From Chrysomallon squamiferum (Eukaryota > Mollusca > Gastropoda > Neomphalida > Peltospiridae): a stretch of 64,000 nt of DNA. The position numbers and the translations under genes were made by a program. Positions 12,883 to 23,739 of this stretch are shown in pieces; position 1 is the stretch's first letter, and every line of letters starts with the position of its first letter. The DNA is taken from positions 2,062,686 to 2,126,685 of the forward strand of contig CM022678.1 of NCBI GenBank assembly GCA_012295275.1, written 5' to 3'. Below the pieces are notes generated by a model. The model was given only the letters and a program-made list of their open reading frames with translations, made no database searches and was not told where the DNA came from.

Positions 12883-13675
12883 CAATACGATACAAAAACT
12901 TTATTCCGATATTTTGCTTGCTTTCTGAGACAGCGTCAGCAAAAGTAATATGAACCATTTCTCATAGCAAAACATTGATTGATTAATTAACAAACAACAG
13001 AGACGATATATAACTGAGATCTGTTTATTACTGTCACAAAAAAATACCTCAATTACTTCCATGTCTGAATATTCAATATTAAAAAAAAAAAAAAAAATCT
13101 AATTTTGAGTGGATAAATAAAATAAAGTGTTCTGTCATTAATTTCAGATATAACCAGTGCAAAGCATAGCTGAATTTGTACTTGGATTTATAAAGCAGCG
13201 TGTTGTACTAAAGTAGAAACCTGCCTACGTAGAAGAAACAATATAACTTTTTTTATTTCTTTCTTTCTTTATCACACACAAAAACATGTGATAATCTAAC
13301 AGTGAATCACACACAGCAGAGTTTGCACTTTTCAACTGTTAGTCGTGGTTGTTTTTTTCTTGTACTTTTCAAACATTCATCCTTGAATGCGTTGTTGAGA
13401 ATTAGTCTCGCTGGCTGAAAATAGGTGAAACGGGAATAGTCGCATGTACTTGTTATTGGCTGTTTTATTTTATTATTAATACAAATCTGTGGAGACGGTT
13501 AACAATATCAAACAGTTTTTTACTCCATCGACTAAGTCTTCACCTTCTTGTCAGTTAGTTTCACACTCACGTTAAGTCCACATCTACGTGAAAATAACGT
13601 CCAAACGTATTTCTTGACTTTCTTTTTATAACTTGGATCGTTTGAATTAAAACAACATAAAATGTTTCAGTAATC

Positions 13676-13943
13676 AACACTGAAAGCGAAGCAAGAAGAA
13701 GAAGACATAGGCTGACTTTTAAAGTATCGATCCCGCGACCTACGTCATAGCGAGATCGACTGGACAAGATTGCAAGAAACCAGCCTATGTTTTAAAACTG
13801 AACTGCAAAAATTTATTTTAAAACATAAAGAATATTTATTTGTTATTCCTAAACAAATTAAAAGACAAGTGCATAAGACTGTGATTGTTAATATTAGTGT
13901 CCATTCTCAGCAGCAAAAACGAAAGAAACTTATTTCTTTTTAA
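13676..13943 (+). repeat. Dispersed coding-like repeat, copy A
   Basis: It shares a stretch with 16446-16600 that starts at ACACTGAAAG and runs through CATAGCGAGATCGACTGGAC to ACTGAACTGCAAA. In one plus frame it reads HSEIDWTRLQETSLCF and stays open through a Lys/Gln-rich tail to a stop at 13941-13943. Relative to copy B, the upstream part is one base longer, so copy A is frameshifted. I do not recognise the protein. It may be a remnant of a mobile element or of a duplicated exon. Confidence -1.
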
Positions 13944-14061
13944 GTGAATCGAGCCGCAGATTTCCCATGTTCTTTTTCACAGTAGACAACATACAAAATG
14001 ATTAGATAAAAATTAATTAGCTTCTTCATTGGTATCGGAATATGACAACGTAATAGATTTT

Positions 14062-14526
14062 CTAGGTCTTCTGTATCTTTTTAGCAAGCATAACAAACGA
14101 CCCTTCAAAATCAGGCTGAAATTTCGGTTTTAGGTCTTCATGTTTGTTCACCATCCACTTAACAATCTCTAAATCACCTCCACTGTAAACATTCTTCGTC
14201 TCTGCCTCTGTTAAACTCAGAGAGAAGAATTTCTTATCACCTACTGTGTAAAAACGTACACCGAACACGCCGTGGACAATCAGATATCCGTTTGTTTTCA
14301 GCAGAGAAACCAGCCGATTAACAATAGACTGGTACACTTCAATATTTGGCGCTGTCGCCTCTAAACACAGTGACGTCAATATGAGGTCATAGGGTTGACG
14401 TGACGTCACTTCAGGCCAAGAATCGGCAAGAAGATCTACGTAGAAGACGTCCTTGACTTTTTCTTTCATTTCCTTTTCTCTAGAAGCTGGGCTTTCACTG
14501 AAAATAATAATAATAATAATAATTAA

Positions 14527-14557
<31 letters not shown>

Positions 14558-16017
14558 AAGAAGATGAGGTGGAGGAAGTGAAACAGAATAGGAAAAAGAA
14601 GAAATAGTAGTAGTATGTAAGTGAATAAGTAAGTAAGTAAGATGTCACATTACTATTCATACCATTATCATCATCATCAACATAATGATCATCATTATTA
14701 TTGTTATAGTTTTGTCTTGTTAGCATTGTTATTGTTTTTTGTTTTTATCTTTATTTTTTTTTTGTTTTTTTGTTATCATTTTGTTGTTGTCGATTTAAAA
14801 CTATACCCTTGTCCCTCCTTGTCGACAATGTACTGAAAGAACTTTTCAAAGCTGTGTTTCATGGTCCCCTCCCTCCAGCTCTTCAGCGCCGCCCTGTTTC
14901 GCACGGAGAAGTCACTCAGGTAGATCTCATCAAAATGTTTACTGGCGCTGATGACGTTGTGGATGGTGGGGCCAGAGCCGACGTCGAGCAGACGACATCC
15001 ACGAACATCTCCTACACAGAGAGAGACAGGTAGACCGTGCTTAACCATGTTGCTGTTTGTTTGTTTGTTCCGTACATCTCTGTGATGCACACGTGTGTGT
15101 GTGTGTGCGTGTGTGACTGAGAGAGAGAGAAAGAGAGAGCATGTAAAGACATCAATAATTAAAAAAACTGAAGTTTTCTCGTTAATAATTACTCAATTAA
15201 TTAATGCTACCTTTAGCGAATATTTCGTGAAGACAATCAATGTTGAACTTCATAAGGTCACCTTCTTCCGGATGATCTGTGACGTCACTGACGTAACTTG
15301 AAAGGAACACATCCGGGTCAAATTTCGTGTTATAGTCTTCACCTCTGCATATTGGTTCACCTGAAAAAAAAAGGTGGAATAAAGGAGTAATAATAAAAAT
15401 GACAACAACTGCAACAGCAACAACAATAATAATAATAACAACAATAGTAATAATAATAATAACAACAATAATAATAATAATAATAACAACAATAATAATA
15501 ATAACAACAACAATAATAATAATAATAACAACAGTAATAATAATAGCAACGACAGCGGTAACAACACTAACGACGGCTCAGACGTCCATTTTGATGGATA
15601 TTACTGGTTCTCCGCAAGAAGATACTCAGGCTAGAAGAAATGATGCAAATAACATTTCATTAGACGCAATCATTCCAATAAACAGACACGTCTGTATCAT
15701 CTGCCAGACTGTCCTGCGACAGACACACCCTGTCATGTGACAGACTCCCCCTGTCATGTGACAGACTCCCCCTTTCCTTCACATGACTTTATCTGACTTG
15801 CGTATTCATCGTGTATTTACTTATCACTTACATCAGTCACACATTTTACGTTTTTTATTTCGACTACTATTGCGTACGTAGCATCTTGAAACAAACATGG
15901 ATTTTTACTTAATTATCAGACAACAGATACATATATAGATAGCACCTACTACACTTGTTTGGAAACTTACATCACCAATTAATAAATCTGTTTTATAACT
16001 AACAAACCTTTCTCCAT
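14062..16017 (-). CDS. NNMT/INMT/PNMT-family N-methyltransferase, copy 1
   Basis: A probable cytosolic SAM-dependent small-amine methyltransferase. Coding exons: 16017-16008 (ATG GAG AAA G), 15360-15211, 15011-14807 and 14497-14062. Lengths of 10, 150, 205 and 436 sum to 801 nt, which is 266 aa plus stop, matching the usual 260-290 aa of this family. The N-terminal YNTKFDPDVFLSSY matches the YxxxFxPRxYL-type start. Motif I is LLDVGSGPT, followed by an acidic residue after strand 2 (IYLSDFS). TSLCLEATAP corresponds to the family's ALCLE segment, and YLIVHGV begins the substrate-side strand. After that strand this copy reads FGVRFYTVGDKKF, where copy 2 has a family-typical LEETFYTV. Exon 1 has a GTTTGT donor. 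The substrate cannot be told from sequence alone; nicotinamide, indolamines, phenylethanolamines or thioethers are all methylated within the family. Confidence -1.
14523..14565. repeat. (GAA)n in intron 3 of methyltransferase copy 1
   Basis: A pure GAA run just upstream of the exon-4 acceptor. On the transcribed strand it is TTC-rich and may serve as the polypyrimidine region. An equivalent run is present in copy 2 at 17579-17613. Confidence -1.
15403..15562. repeat. AAT/CAA trinucleotide block in intron 1 of copy 1
   Basis: Mixed AAT and CAA units lie about 45 bp upstream of exon 2. The same block is shorter in copy 2 (18720-18835), so the array predates the duplication and has since changed length. 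Confidence -1.
15703..15778. repeat. About 22-bp tandem repeat with hairpin core, copy 1
   Basis: Three units of CCTGTCATGTGACAGACTCC form sit in methyltransferase intron 1. Each contains CTGTCA-TG-TGACAG, with 6-bp inverted arms. Copy 2 has a related array at 18988-19075. Confidence -1.
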
Positions 16018-16217
16018 CGTGAATTGTTTCAAATATGCACTTGACAAAATATCAGGTGACCACAACGTATTTGATTGCAAAGGTTGAGTCGACCTAGTCA
16101 GGGGCTGATCTAGAGAGGTTTACAGGGAGATCTGTGTTGTTAAACTGAAGTAATGAAGTCATCGTAGTAGTTATTTATTTATATATTTATTCATTTTTAT
16201 TATTATTGCCATTATTA

Positions 16218-16270
<53 letters not shown>

Positions 16271-17102
16271 AGACATACACACACACAGTGTATTTATAGT
16301 GATTAATTTTGTTGATTTACTTACTTACTTACTTTTTTACATCTTTATTTATTTATTTGTTTATGAATTCATTTGTATTTGTTTGTGTGTTTGTTTATTT
16401 ATTTACGTATTTGTTTGTTTGTTTGTTTGTATATTTGAATATTTGTCCACTAGTAACACTGAAAGTGAAACAACAAGAAGAAGCTATAGGCTGATATTCA
16501 AGTTTCGATCCAAGCTACCCCATAGCGAGATCGACTGGACAAGATTGCAGGAAACCAGCCTATGTTTTAAAACTGAACTGCAAACTTAATTTAAAATATA
16601 AACCATGTTTACCTAAACAAGTTTTCCACTGGCTCCAGAGATATATATATATAGCATATATTTATTGCAATATATCGTAATTTAAGTTTTTCTAAGAAAA
16701 ACAATTATTATTTTTCTTTTATTCCCGCTCAGCTGTATATCATTAGGAAGTTTATTTTATTAGTGTGTATTTGTCTGTACACAGGAACACAGCTGTTTAT
16801 AACCAGTGTCTGCCACCGCGCAAAATGGCGCACGGTTTTTCCTGTACAGCTCAAAGCGCATGCGCTGCCGGGAACATTTAAAAACGTGTCATTTCTTCCG
16901 TTTTTTTTTTTTTTTTTTTTTGGTTAATACGTGTTACAGATTCATTGAATAACTCATGATCAAACAAACAACACACAATACAAAACATATCTTCCTCTTT
17001 ATTTCTATGCTATTCACAATTATTTTTATTTATTTATTTATTTATTTATTTATATAATTGGCTTCTTCAGTGGTATCGGAATATGTCTACGTAATAGATT
17101 TT
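16018..17102. other. Spacer between the two methyltransferase copies
   Basis: From the right-hand gene outward this holds the 3' flank of copy 2, a poly-T run at 16900-16921, dispersed repeat copy B, (TTTA)-like and CA microsatellites (16218-16268), and the 5' flank of copy 1 (16018-16200). That flank contains the segment CTAGTCAGGGGCTGATCTAG, also present in front of copy 2 and in an orphan third copy. Confidence -1.
16446..16600 (+). repeat. Dispersed coding-like repeat, copy B
   Basis: A relative of 13676-13943. In this copy the frame SNTESETTRRSYRLIF through FKTELQ is continuous, then is cut by a stop shortly after the point where copy A stays open. The two copies lie about 2.77 kb apart, not at the exact 3.0-3.3 kb offset of the gene duplication, so they may be independent insertions. 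Confidence -1.
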
Positions 17103-17578
17103 CTAGGTCTTTTGTATCTTTTTAGCAAGCATAACAAACGACCCTTGAAAGTTAGGCTGAAATTTCTGTTTTAGGTCTTCATATTTGTTCACCATCCACT
17201 TCACGATCTCTAAATCACCTCCACTGTAAACATTCTTCGCCTCCGCCTCTGTTAAACTCAGAGTGAAAAATGTCTGATCACTTACTGTGTAAAACGTTTC
17301 TTCCAACACGCCGTGGACAATCAGATATCCGTTTGTTTTCAGCAGAGAAACCAGTCGATTAACAATAGACTGGTACACTTCAATATTTGGCGCTGTCACC
17401 TCTAAACACAGTGACGTCAATATGAGGTCATAGGGTTGACGTGACGTCACTTCAGGCCAAGAATCGGCAAGAAGATCTACGTAGAAAACGTCCTTGACTT
17501 TTTCTTTCATTTCCTTTTCTCTAGAAGCTGGGCTTCCACTGAAAATAATAATAATAATAAAAATAATAATAATAATAA

Positions 17579-17609
<31 letters not shown>

Positions 17610-17889
17610 AAGATGAGGTGAAGGAAGTAAAACAGAATAGGAAAAAGAAGAAATAGTAGTAGTATATAAGTGAATAAATAAGTAAGATGTCTCTGTTGTA
17701 CCATTATTATCATCATCATTATTGATATAGTCTTGTGCTGTTAACACTGTTACTGTTTTTTTGTCGTTGTTGTTGTTGTTTTTTTTTGTTTTTTTTTATT
17801 ATTATTATTAGGATTTGTTGCTACTGTTTTTGTTTTTGTAGCTTTTGTTAATATTATTGTTGAGGGGTTTTTATTGTTATTATTTTGTT

Positions 17890-17920
<31 letters not shown>

Positions 17921-18058
17921 CGTTATCGACAATGTACTTGTAGCTGTTGTTGCAGTTAATACTGCAATGTTGTTTTTAGTTGTTGTTGTAAAGTTATTTT
18001 CTTCTTATTATTATTATTATTGTTGTTGATATTGATTTAAAACTTTTTTGAAAAGTTA

Positions 18059-18107
<49 letters not shown>

Positions 18108-18121
18108 GCTGTTGTTGTTGT

Positions 18122-18152
<31 letters not shown>

Positions 18153-18765
18153 ATTAAAAACTATACCCTTGTCCCTCCTTGTCGACAATGTACTGAAAGA
18201 ACTTTTCAAAGCTGTGCTTCATGGTCCCCTCCCTCCAGCTCTTCAGCGCCGCCCTGTTTCGCACGGAGAAGTCACTCAGGTAGATCTCATCAAAATGTTT
18301 ACTGGCGCTGATGACGTTGTGGATGGTGGGGCCAGAGCCGACGTCGAGCAGACGACATCCACGAACATCTCCTACACAGAGAGAGACAGGTAGACCGTGC
18401 TTAACCATGTTGCTGTTTGTTTCCGTACATCTCTGTGATGCACGTGTGTGGGTGTGTTGTAGCATGTAAAGACGTCAATAATTAAAAAGAAATGAAGTTT
18501 TCTCGTTAATAATTACTCAATTAATTAATGCTACCTTTAGCGAATATTTCGTGAAGACAATCAATGTTGAACTTCATGAAGCCACCTTCTTCTGGTTCAC
18601 CTGTGACGTCACTGACGTAACTTGAAAGATACACATCCGGGTCAAATTTCGTGTTATAGTCTTCACCTCTGCATATTGGTTCACCTGAAAAAAAAGTGGA
18701 ATAAAGGAGTAATAATAAAAATGACAACAACTGCAACAGCAACAACAATAATAATAATAACAACA

Positions 18766-18805
<40 letters not shown>

Positions 18806-19315
18806 CAATAGTAATAATAATAGCAACGACAACGGTAACAACACTAACGACGGCACAGACGGCCAGTTTGATGGATATTACTGGTTCTCCGCAAGAAGCT
18901 ACTCAGCCTAGATGAAATTGTGCTAGTAAAACATTTCTTTAGACGCGATCATTCCAATAAACAGACACGTCTGTATCATCTACCAGACTGTCATGCAACA
19001 GACACACCCTGTCATGTGACAGACTCCCCCTGTCATGCAACAGACTCCCCCTGTCATGCAACAGACTCCCCTTTCCTTCACATGACTTCATCTGACTTGC
19101 GTATTCATCGTGTATTTACTTATTACTTACATCAGTCACACATTTTACGTTTTTTATTTCGACTACTATTGCGTGCATAGCATTTTGAAAACAAACATGG
19201 ATTTTTACTTAATTATCAGACAACAGATATATATAGATAGTACCTACTACACTTGTTTGGAAACTTACATCACCAATTAAGAAATCTGTTTTATAAGTAA
19301 CAAACCTTCCTCCAT
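17103..19315 (-). CDS. NNMT/INMT/PNMT-family N-methyltransferase, copy 2
   Basis: Paralogue of the gene at 14062. Coding exons: 19315-19306 (ATG GAG GAA G), 18684-18535, 18371-18167 and 17538-17103, with identical exon lengths and phases, giving 266 aa. Motif I LLDVGSGPTIHNV lies in exon 3 and TSLCLEVTAP in exon 4. It keeps GVLEETFYTV after the HG strand, the form I would expect for the family, so this may be the copy with ancestral substrate specificity. Exon 3 differs from copy 1 at about one silent base, while exons 2 and 4 carry several amino-acid changes; this points to gene conversion or very recent exchange around exon 3. The donor of exon 1 is again GTTTGT. Its own promoter flank is 19320-19550. 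Confidence -1.
17545..18150. repeat. Simple-repeat-filled intron 3 of methyltransferase copy 2
   Basis: It contains AAT and GAA runs (17545-17613), a poly-T run at 17891-17920, ATT runs at 18061-18105 and TTG runs to 18150. The intron is 628 bp against 309 bp in copy 1, and the difference is almost all simple repeat. Confidence -1.
18988..19075. repeat. About 22-bp tandem repeat, copy 2
   Basis: Four units are present, against three in copy 1. One keeps the CTGTCA-TG-TGACAG hairpin. Others read CTGTCATGCAACAG, which breaks one arm. Confidence -1.
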
Positions 19316-19554
19316 ATTGAATTGTTTCTGACCTGCACTTGACAAAATAACAGCTGACGAAAACGTACGTGATTACACAGGTTGAGACGACCTAGTCAGG
19401 GGCTGATCTAGAAAGGTTTACAGGGAGATCTGTGTTGTTAAACTGAAGTAATGACAGGCTTTGTTCTTTCAGAAGTGTCATGGTAGTAGTTATTTATTTA
19501 TATATTTATTTATTTTGATTATTATTGTCAATATTACAAACACACACATCACCA

Positions 19555-19806
19555 ATTAAGAAACTTACACCACCAAACATTCCTTCATATTGAATTGTTT
19601 CTGACCTGCACTTGACAAAATATCACGTGACCACAACGTATTTCATTACACAGGTTGAGACGACCTAGTCAGGGGCTGATCTAGAGAGGTTTACAGGGAG
19701 ATCTGTGTTGTTAAACTGAAGTAATAACAGGCTTTGTTTTTTTACAGAAGTGTCATGGCATTAGTTATTTATTTATATATTTATTCATTATTATTATTAT
19801 TGCCAT

Positions 19807-19858
<52 letters not shown>

Positions 19859-19860
19859 CA
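19555..19860. repeat. Orphan third copy of methyltransferase 5' flank
   Basis: About 300 bp repeats the flank found at 15960-16270 and 19280-19550, including CTAGTCAGGGGCTGATCTAG and the terminal CA tract (19812-19857). At the place of exon 1 it reads ATGAAGGAATG, so the donor is lost. No further exons follow it. Confidence -1.
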
Positions 19861-20007
19861 GAAAGCATATATATATATATATATATTTTTTTTAGTGATT
19901 TAGTTACTTACTTCCTTATTTGTTTGTTTGTTTATTAGTTCGTTTATGAATTTATATATTTTTTGGTATTTGTATATTTATTTATTTATTTATTTATTTT
20001 GTATTTG

Positions 20008-20038
<31 letters not shown>

Positions 20039-20374
20039 CTTTATTTCAGTAATATTGTAAAGTTTATAAACTGTTTTAATAATTAATGTTTCATTGTTTT
20101 ATTACAAATAAGTCATCAAAAAATATTTTATAAAAGTGTATTTTACTACTAAACTAAAAAATATTACAGCTAGGAATTTGTTTTTATTAATAATTTTATT
20201 TTTTTTTTTTTTTTATCAAGAAAGTAATGAAATATTTGTAATTCTTATCAAATTAACTTTCCAGTGACATCAGTTTCAAAATCGATTCAATGTTTACCCA
20301 TTTTTAGGCAAAACGACAAAATTTGAGTGTCCAGATTTCCAGGATGAACACAATCGAAGATGGTCGGGTTAAAA

Positions 20375-20457
20375 TTTTACGTCTTGGGGTGATTCTTTAC
20401 GTCTTGGGGTGATTATTTACGTCTTAGGGTGATTCTTTACGTCTTGGGGTGATTCTA
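20375..20457. repeat. 20-bp tandem repeat, four units
   Basis: GTCTTGGGGTGATTCTTTAC recurs at 20381, 20401, 20421 and 20441 with two single-base variants. It is GC-richer than its surroundings. Confidence -1.
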
Positions 20458-20607
20458 CATAGAATGACGCTGAAATGCTATTATCAGACCATCTCATTAT
20501 ATACCACAATCCAAAACACTTCCGGTCCCCAAGAATTTCGTACAAAGGATTGTCATCTTTTTTTGTTGTTATTGTTGTTAAAATGTACGTATTATTTGTA
20601 ATTATGC

Positions 20608-20610
<3 letters not shown>

Positions 20611-20690
<80 letters not shown>
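20611..20690. repeat. (TC)n microsatellite
   Basis: A pure TC run of 40 units. Confidence -1.
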
Positions 20691-20692
<2 letters not shown>

Positions 20693-21023
20693 ATGAAGGT
20701 GTTTTGGTACAAGTTTTATGTTTATTATTCTATTAAATTTTGTTTTAGATTTTAGTATTTTATTTCACTATGGTAATTTGTTAATATTTCTTTTTAAAAA
20801 CGTTTTCTTTTTCCTCTTCTTCTTCTGTTAGACAAACAGACAGACAGACGAACAGCCTCACAGACGGACAGATGAATAAGTCAACAACAATAATTTAAAA
20901 TAAATAAACCAAGACATGCATACGTACACATAGCATACAAAAATTAAGATATTTAACATTCTTAGATGTCAAACACATTTTTTCATAAATTATCAGTATT
21001 TTTTTTTCGCGTCGTTTTCATTT

Positions 21024-21070
<47 letters not shown>

Positions 21071-21433
21071 TTAATTTATTATTATTATTATTAATTATTA
21101 TTATTATTATTACTATTATTTGAAATGTATATAGTTATTCTCGATTATGCAACTGAATATTTCGTGTTTGTATGAAATTATGTATGTTTCTGCTTTTAAA
21201 AGGTTTCCGTCAAACAGAATGAATCATAATAAAACAGAAAATAAAACAAACAGAAGAGATATATTCAAGTATTATATTTCTTTATTTACTCTAAATATTA
21301 TAGAAAATAATTTATTGTCCTCTTGTTGAAACAAACAAACAAACAAAAGAAAAAACGCAGAGGGATGGCAAAAGTCCAGCGATGCAGAATGTCAGCCATT
21401 TTGTTTTTTATAAGCAGACGGCAAAATTCCGCT

Positions 21434-21811
21434 TCAGAAATCAAAATCCGTTTTAAATTTATTCAAAAATTCTCTCTTGTTCCAACTGCCTCTCTTTTGA
21501 GGATAGTCGCATCTGAAAGCGAGAAAAAATAAATAATAGATATATATTAGAGAAAATAATAATGACGATGATAATAATAATTTAGTAGTATTTTAAAACA
21601 AAGATAGACAGACAGGCAGATGATGATAACCAATTTTTGTTTTTCAATTATGTTAGAATAAAACGTATTTTAAAAAAAACAAAAATAAAACAATATAGAC
21701 AAACAGGCTAAATTAGATTTATTAATTTTTTTGTTTTTTCATAATTATGTTAACACAAAACGTATACTATATAAAAAAATAAAAAAAAAATATAGTAATA
21801 CAAAGACGCAG

Positions 21812-21906
<95 letters not shown>

Positions 21907-22402
21907 CAGAGAGAGACAGAGACAGAACAAGGGAGAGGGAAAGACAAAGAGAGAGAAAGTGAGAAACAGAGAGAGAATGAAAGAGACAGAGAGAGAATGA
22001 GAGAGATTGAGAGAGAGAGAGTGAGAGACAGAGAGAGAGTCACGGAGACAGAGAGAGAGACAGATACAGAGAGACAGAGACAGAGAGAAAGAGAGAGACA
22101 GTGGGAGACAGAGAGAGACAGAGAGAGAGAGAGAGACTGAAAGAGAGACACAGAGAGAGAGACAGAGAGACAGATTCGTACCGTGGCGGTTTCCCTCCCT
22201 TCTTGCCACACTCCACGTAGCAGTCTGCGTACATCTTACAACACATGTGCTCGTGCTCCCGCTGAGACACCCCGTCCCCCAGCTCCACCCTGCTGCAAGC
22301 AAACCTCTCCCTGAGACAGTCTGTCAGAGTGCATTCCTGTGTGGTCACGTGAACTGTAGCCAAAACGAGGCAGCTTACAATGAGAACTGTTTCAATCTTC
22401 AT
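21434..22402 (-). CDS. Small secreted eight-cysteine peptide, 99 aa
   Basis: Coding exons are 22402-22182 and 21512-21434, joined CG|A in phase; 221 + 79 nt gives 99 aa plus stop. The ATG is two bases after a TTTCAG acceptor, so an untranslated first exon lies upstream. Residues 1 to about 21 are a signal peptide with the core VLIVSCLVLATV. The mature part has cysteines at 24, 29, 36, 54, 55, 61, 65 and 75, a pattern C-x4-C-x6-C-x17-CC-x5-C-x3-C-x9-C. The eighth cysteine comes from the second exon and makes the number even, which supports the join and suggests four disulfides. The tail (76-99) is basic, then ends in FKTDFDF. I do not recognise the family; a peptide hormone, defence peptide or venom-like scaffold are all open. 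No C-terminal amidation signal is seen. Confidence -1.
21817..22172. repeat. (GA)n tract and GA-rich decay in intron of the secreted-peptide gene
   Basis: A pure GA run at 21817-21901 grades into interrupted GAGACA units that reach about 10 bp from the donor at 22181. It produces long poly-Ser/Leu reading frames that are not genes. Confidence -1.
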
Positions 22403-23195
22403 CTCTGAAATCATAATAATAATAATAATAATAATAATAATCATCTTCGTATTTAAATGGAGGGTTGCTAGGCGGGTCAGGGGCGTGTGCAACCGATGCA
22501 CTGCCTGAGAGCCGATCTGTTATCTGTCAGTATACAAAGTTCAAATCACTTCACAGTCAAAATCTATCTGCGTTTATTTATACTTTTTATCTGACGTAAA
22601 ACAGAAACTGCCTGTCATTACACAAACAGCAAAGAAATAATTATTTCTTCTGAGATGTTGAAAACATTCTGTGACACTTAATCAAAACTCGAACATTTCC
22701 CTCAGCGAGAAGTCATTTCTCTGTTGCTCGGATCACGACAAATTCACCCCCATAAAAACCACTAACGTACGTTTCTACAGCAATAACTCCCAAATGTTCT
22801 AATTATTTTCATAAAACTTTAAACAGAAAAGAGTCTAATTATCGCTCAGAGGTTAAAGAAAATCTTCTGATGACAAACGAAATAAAGTAGAGACCGATGT
22901 TATGTCTTATCGTAGTAATATTGTGAAAAATTAAATAAAGTGCGTCTTCTCACAGTAATATTAACTTCTCTTAAAGAGATATTAAATTTCGACTTCGATT
23001 TCAGAACTGTAGGAAAATAAATTAATTTGGTTGCACGCACGCTATTCAAGTATAAAACGGTGCAGTAAAAACTGAATATTCATATCATTTTATGACTAAA
23101 ATCAGTTTAGAAACGATTAACGAGGAAGATGACGTAAGATAACAATTTCCTTGCTGTAATGACTGCTTGACGGTGGTACAAAGGTTAAATCAGAA

Positions 23196-23354
23196 ATGAT
23201 GTTTCTTCTTCTTCTTCTTCTTCTTTTTCTTCTTCGTCTTCTTTTTCTTCTTCTTCTTTTTCTTCTTCTTCTTCTTCTTCTTCTTCTTTCATCTTCTTCT
23301 TCTTCTTCTTTTTTCTTCTTCTTCTTTTTCTTCCTCTTCTTCTTCTTCTTCTTC
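23196..23354. repeat. (TTC)n microsatellite
   Basis: An interrupted TTC run of about 160 bp; a long polypurine/polypyrimidine tract that could adopt a triplex. Confidence -1.
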
Positions 23355-23739
23355 ATTTGTCAGTTTATGTTTGTGATTCTTTCATTGAATCGAGCAAGCT
23401 GATAATTCGAGTTACAGAGAGTTACAAAGATATGCACACACATACACACGTGTCAGTATATCTGTATCAGTCTGTATATCTATCTATTTAATCTATCTAT
23501 CTTTCTATACAAACACAACAAACATATGTTTATGCATACAAACACATATATTCATACATACCCATACATACCCATATAGCTAGCTATCTACCTACACACA
23601 GAAACACTCATATATAGATACACACACACACACATACTCAAAGTCGATACACACATATACACATATATAAACATACACACATAGATACACATGTACAGAG
23701 CATTTGGTATAAGCTCAGCATATGAAATAAATGTGATTA

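Larger units (their letters stand above)
8899..14061. other. PRDM15 5' intron and intergenic DNA, no gene recognised
   Basis: This AT-rich stretch holds poly-T at 9291-9340, poly-A at 10587-10645, an ATT run at 11273-11312, AAT/CAA-type trinucleotides at 11765-11945 and a CA tract at 12826-12878. The remaining sequence shows no homology I recognise and no intact coding exon. A coding-like repeat fragment at 13676-13943 is listed separately. Confidence -1.
19861..21433. other. Intergenic simple-repeat DNA
   Basis: It holds TA and poly-T runs near 19870-20040 and 20195-20215, the 20-bp tandem repeat at 20375-20457, the TC tract at 20611-20690 and TTTA/ATT runs at 21026-21115. No exon is recognised. 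Confidence -1.

Noticed and set aside
20475-20696. Ser/Leu frames over TC or GA tracts, here and at 21745, 26153, 28532, 29568, 31435 and 54464
   Set aside because: They are dinucleotide-repeat translations without flanking coding sequence.
21750-22302. Long minus frames through the GA tract that extend the secreted-peptide exon
   Set aside because: Reading through would replace the eighth cysteine with a Ser/Leu run. A good GTACGA donor and an in-phase exon at 21512 explain it better.
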